Below are positions 55,801 through 61,800 of a stretch of 64,000 bases of DNA, one piece after another. The stretch spans positions 17,094,930-17,158,929 of the forward strand of contig NC_049996.1 in the NCBI RefSeq assembly GCF_000003815.2. The letters run 5' to 3'. Position 1 is the first letter of the stretch. The number at the start of each line of letters is the position of its first letter. A model generated the notes under the pieces. It worked only from the letters and a program-made list of their open reading frames with translations, was not told where the DNA came from and searched no databases. The translations under genes were made by a program, and so were the position numbers. This DNA is from Branchiostoma floridae. Taxonomy: Eukaryota; Chordata; Leptocardii; Amphioxiformes; Branchiostomatidae.

Positions 55801-58800
55801 CTAATTGCAAAGATTGATTGAAGGCACAGTGTTGTTGGCAGTAACCATAGTCCATTTTATCATTTTTTATAAAATAGGTCAATACCATGAATAACTTTTT
55901 TTTATCTCAAACAAAAGACTCTGTAATCTTATAGTTTGCTTCCCCCTTCGGTGCATATCTCATCCTAGAATAGGTAGACAGCTATCCTACTTTAAAATAC
56001 TAAGTGCTCACAACTTAGTGGAAAGATTCTAAGTTTCCATCTCTCCCTCCTCACAGCTGCCAGGTGCGTGGATGAAGGTCAGTGCAGCAGTGAGGAAGAC
56101 GACCCACAAGGTCACCAAGCTGAAGCACAAGGAGACGTACATCTTCCGCGTGCGCGCCGTTAACTACAACGGAGCCGGCGAGCCGCTCGTCTCCGAGCCA
56201 ATCGTCGCCAAGCACTCATTCGGTGAGTAGACACGTGCATTTCTCAATAGTGTCATTCTCGAGTGCTGAATCTAAGACGCAATGGCGTTCAAGAAGTCTC
56301 TAGCCCACAACTTACAGTAATTTGAAACTCTGCCCACCTGTCTAAGTGCTTAGGCCTCTCCGTCAAGTTTCTCCACGTTAAACGGTCCGGTGATCTAGTC
56401 TCCGCAGTGTTGAGGCTCAGTCCAGTGTCTTTTGTGATCTGGTCCTTCCAACACTTGAAAGGTCTACCTCGTGGTCTTTGGTTTTCAAACTCCTGGTTGT
56501 AGACTGTATGAACCAATCCATGTACATAAAGTATTGTTTTAAACATCTACCAAATAAATACAGCGGCCCTTTATACTAACTCTTGTTATGATCCTTCTTC
56601 TTTTAAGATGTTCCGACCCAACCTGCCAAGCCCGTCATCAGAGACGTCACCAGTGAGACGTGCGTCATCACCTGGCAGGCGCCAGAGTCTGACGGCGGCT
56701 CCGAGATTCTCGGATATGTGGTGGAGAGGAAGGAGCATAGCGCCATGAGGTCAACATCAAACAATACTTCATGTCTTATTCAAATGTCGGAATTCATTTT
56801 TGAGAAACCCGTGCACCTTCCTTTAAAAATTAGGGGTTCACAACTACGATGTAAGATAGAATTTCAGCAAAACAAGTAACAAAACAGGTTTTGTTATTTC
56901 ATCATTATCCTAACAATAAAGATACAATTGTTATCATTAGAATTTGATAATTTAATGTCTGTCTATGTTGTACAAGTTCTGGAAAGTTAAACGCAATTCA
57001 ATGGTATGCCTAATGCCTTCTTTTCCTCGTCTGTTTTTTTTTTTGTATATTTTGTTGTATATTCTTTTAATAATAAAATTAGAACAGATTACCAGCCTTT
57101 CGTACTGACCATGGTCTCACTTCTCCTCAACTCCAGGTGGCAGAGAATTAACCGCGCGCTGGTGCGTGACACGGAACTGTCGCACGAGGACCTGACCGAG
57201 GGGCTGGAGTACGACTTCCGCGTGGCGGCCGAGAACATGGCCGGGCGCGGCAAGTTCAGCCCGTCCTGCATGCCCGTGCTGGCGCGGGACCCTGTCGGCA
57301 AGCCGCAGGCCCCGCAGAACGCCGAGGTGCTGGAGACCACCCGGGAGTCCGTCAGTCTGCTGTGGCAGCCGCCCATGAGCGACGGAGGCAGCAAGATCTA
57401 CGGATACATCGTGGAGAAGAAGGACGACGTAAGAAAAAACATTTGGTTTTTGGCCCAAATATGTCTTATTTGAGTTGCTGGATCAATGTCATGTGCAAAA
57501 TTATGTCGTTAGATTTGAACGCATTATAACCTTTATAGTACAATTTCAAAAGGCTACAGAATTTTAGTTTACAATGTCGGTGCCCCTTTAAACATTGCGT
57601 CTTCAATACATATGGTAAAATCGATATTGAAGTCCTATTTTGACCACTTTATAGCTTACTCTTGGTTTTTAAGAGGATTGATGTCACTTGATTTGATGGT
57701 CAGATTCACGAACCAAATATCTAGAGATTAAAGCTGGTTTTGTTATTATTTTGCAGAAGACTGAAGAGTGGAAGAAGGCCCACAGCCTCTCCACCATCAA
57801 ACAATGCGAACTGGTCGTGCCTGACCTGGAGGAAGGAAAGGGTTTGAACTTCCGGGTCAGCGCCGTGAACGAGTACGGCGTCGGCGAGCCTGCTCCGATT
57901 GAGGGCATCGTCTTCCCGAGGGACATGGCGGGTAAGTCTTCAAGACGATGCTCAAGATATCTTAAGACCTCATCATATTGGTCTCTGTATCACACGTATG
58001 AATAAGCTCTTCATGCATGATTCTCAAGACTTAGACAACGCATTTTGATTTAGAGACGTTAAGACATGTCTTACAAGACATTCCATTGATAGTTTGTAAT
58101 ATTCAAGTGCTTGACGACTTTTTTCTTAAGATATCGCAAGGCATGAACTATAATGGATTAATCTCAAGACGTGAGAATTTTGCTGCAAGAAAAAGAAAAT
58201 ATGAAGTATAATAACTGGTGACATCTTCCGCTATCCCCAGCCCCGCCGGAGTGCAAGCTGGACGCGTCTCTGAAGCGCACCGTGACCGTGAAGGCAGGAG
58301 TCCCGCTCCGCTTCTACGTACCTGTGCGCGGGAAACCCTTCCCCAAGGTCACCTGGGTCAAGGACGACAGGTGAGGGTGGCTCTCTTTGTAAATTCTCAT
58401 TATGAATGGTTTCTTAGAATGTACCCATTGAGTACTCTGAGCGTTTTTAAATCACTGTAAAATTTTATGTACTTGCTTTGCATTCCATGAAATAGTTTCA
58501 AACAGATCAGTTACAAACACGTTCTACATGCTGTTTTGTGGACTAACATTCTGCAGTAGTAGAGAAACGTAAAAAAAATCCTGCCTGCTTATGTGCTTAC
58601 GTTAGGGACTAGCCCCTTGCCCCTCTCATGTCATGATTATCATAAAGACATTTAACGATTCTGTTTTCCAGTGACCTGGAGAACCGTGCTAACATCGAGA
58701 TCAGCAAGGTTGCGACCCAACTGGTCATCGTAAACACGAACCGACGCGACGCCGGCCGCTTCGAGCTGACGCTGGAGAACCCCAGCGGCACCAAGACCGT

Positions 58801-61800
58801 CGGCATCAACGTGAAAGTCATCGGTACGTTTGTCCCACTTTTCTTCACACAGTTTTTACTTGAAGTCTACGGTGCAGTTGTAGCACCAGTTAACCCTGCA
58901 CCAGCTAAGGATGAGCCCAAGATGTAATGTAGAATTGTGGAAACTGAAGTCTACCAACATCTATGACTTACCGATTTCTTCAAGCCAAAAGTCTTCTTTC
59001 CACAATTTGTTTCAATATCCAAATTCTATTTTTGCTTTGTAGCCTACCTTTTTTAGTCTCTAATGTGATACAGAGTTAATCTCATATCGACTTGTAAGGT
59101 CAAGACTTGATAAGGTATTATTCACCATACCTGCACATCTGTTCCAAACCTCACCTGCACACCTGTGCGTTCCCTCCAGACACACCTGGCGCTCCTGAGC
59201 ACGTGCGTGTGCGTGACGTGACAAGGAACGCGGCCGTGATCGCCTGGGCGCCGCCCCTGAAGGACGGTAGCAAGTCCATCACGCACTACATCCTGGAGAA
59301 GAAGGAGCCCAGCAGGCGCACCTGGACCACTCAAGACGCCAACATCGTCAAGACGTCTTACCGCATCACCAACCTGGTGGAAGGAAACAACTACCTGTTC
59401 AGAGTTCTCGCCGTGAACGACATCGGCATCGGCGAGCCCGGAGAGACGCCGGCTCCGATCTTAGCCATGGACCAAGTCGGTAAGTACAAGCCAAGAAATG
59501 TTTCAAATTAGCCTTCAAACTTAAAACTTTTTTTAGAACTCTTCATTTAAGTAATCTAGAAGGACTTTATGGTTGTTGTTGTTTTAAAACTTTTGTAGAT
59601 TTGACACAGTAATGTTACTAAGACGTAAAAAAAGCGGATAAACGAAATATGTGCTTCTTAACTCTGCTTGGAAGGTCCACATGTTTGGTGGCTTATTACC
59701 AAGAACTGCTATGTTTTTGCTATTTCCCTTGCTGCTGGGAAGGTCCTGCATGTTCTTGGTGATTTATTTCCAAGAACGTCTGTGTTTTTAGAGAAGCACT
59801 TTCTGACCTTGTTTTCCTGCTCACAGCTCCTCCGGAGCCTCCGAGGAAGGTGCAGATTGTGGAGATCACGCCGATCAACGTCACTCTCACCTGGACCAGA
59901 CCAGACTTCGACGGCGGCAGCCGCATCACAAGCTACCTGGTCGAGAAAATGGAGACAAGTACGTGAAATATCTCTTTACTGGTTACAGCATACTTGGCTG
60001 GATAAGTCAAAACAATATTACGGTGGGGAACACTTAACATTAGAAACAGCATCACACATCAAGATTTTGAAATAGGTCCTGCAATCTTAGAAAGATACGG
60101 TGCATTGGCAGACATGTCACTCCCCAAGCAGCTATGTTTGCAAACACAGGTTTCATACGCAACGCAAAGTTAATCCTACTGAAAAATTGACAAGGGAATA
60201 TCTTAGTACGATTGTTCTTCATAGAAGATTTTGCTTTATTCACCGTTAACGTCATTAACGTTATAACTCGCTCTCCTGCATTTTGTCCCTTAGTAGTAGT
60301 AGTAGTAATAGTCCATTGTGTTCTGCTGCTCCAGTAGTCTGGACACCCTGTCCACTTTATCCTGTTCATCGAGAGCTTCCTTAGCTCCTGTAGTTTTCTT
60401 TTGTCCCTTCCCCTGAGTTACATTAGCCTTGTCTCTCCCCACAGCCAAAGCCGAGTGGGAGCGCTGCACGGCCATCAACGCCACGCGCTACTGCGTGACT
60501 GACCTGGCACCAGGTGACGAGTACACCTTCCGCGTGTCCGCACAGAACGTCGGCGCCACCAGCGATCCCGTGGAGGTCGGACCTGTGGTCGCAAAGGAAC
60601 AGATCTGTAAGTTATTAAACATTAATACTTTTTATCTATTTGTTGCGTTTTTGCTTAACTGTGACTGCCTTCGTTGTTGAAACTTCGCCATGGTATGTAG
60701 GAGAAAAATTTAAGTGAATATTTCCACTTCGCAAAGAAAAAAAATTGCCCGTCTTAGCATAACATCTATTTTTGCTATGTTTTAGAAATGAATGCTGTGT
60801 TGCTATGCAAATACTCGGTAACTGTTATCAAAACCAACAGACATAATGTTGATGTCGCAGCATCATTCTATTGTGTCAGGGCTGCAGGTATAATTGTACA
60901 AACGTACATAAATGTACATTATGTGTGACTTAGGTTTTGGGTAATTTCAACTTTAAAAGGATCAGAGGACTGATCGGAAGTTTGTTGGTAAGCGCTTTAT
61001 TTTGTGCACGGATATGAAAGTTTTAAAATTGTAACAAAACGTACATGAAGTGTAACTCCCCACTTTACCCCATTCCCAGATGAACCTACCCTGGACCTGA
61101 GTCAGATCCCGTCTGACGTCATGACCGTGAAGGAGGGCATTGACCTGAACCTTCCCGTGCTGTTCCGCGCCTGGCCTAAGCCGCGGATCTCATGGCTCCG
61201 CGGCCTGGGAGAGTTACGCGAGACGGACTCCATGACCACCAAGAACACCAAGACCTCCACCACGCTCATCGTGCGCAAGATCAGGAAGGCTGACGCCGGC
61301 ACGTACGCGGTGGTGATCGAGAACAAGCTGGGATCCGCCAGGGCAGAGTTCACCCTCAAGGTAACAAAAACTTGCAGTGTGTTTGTCCAAAGTGTTGTTT
61401 TCTGCATGATCTTTTTCCAGTGTCAGTCTTTTTCTATGTGCCACTGTTACACAATATTTTGAACAAGCTACTGTTTTGTCTTTTGTACGTATATGTACAA
61501 GCCAAATGTGTTGAAACTTCTATTTCACTTAGAAACAATTTGTTAGAAACCTTTTTTGTTATGTTGAATTTCTTTGTCCATATGTATATTCTACAGTAAC
61601 TGTAAATGCTAAAATAAGTCTTCATGGATTGATCTGAGACCGTGTCAGCACAAATGTCTGACTATAAGAAAACTTTTACTTAATCTTGTGCTTGTGTTTG
61701 TTTCCACACAGGTACTTGGCAAGCCCAGCCCATGCAACGGCCCGGTTGAGTTCGAGGACGTCACTCCCGAGTCGATCACGCTGAACTGGAAGGCTCCAGA

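Noticed and set aside
60285-60310. Short TAG trinucleotide repeat as a possible regulatory element
   Set aside because: Simple microsatellite of about eight units in intron 106, with nothing to suggest function.
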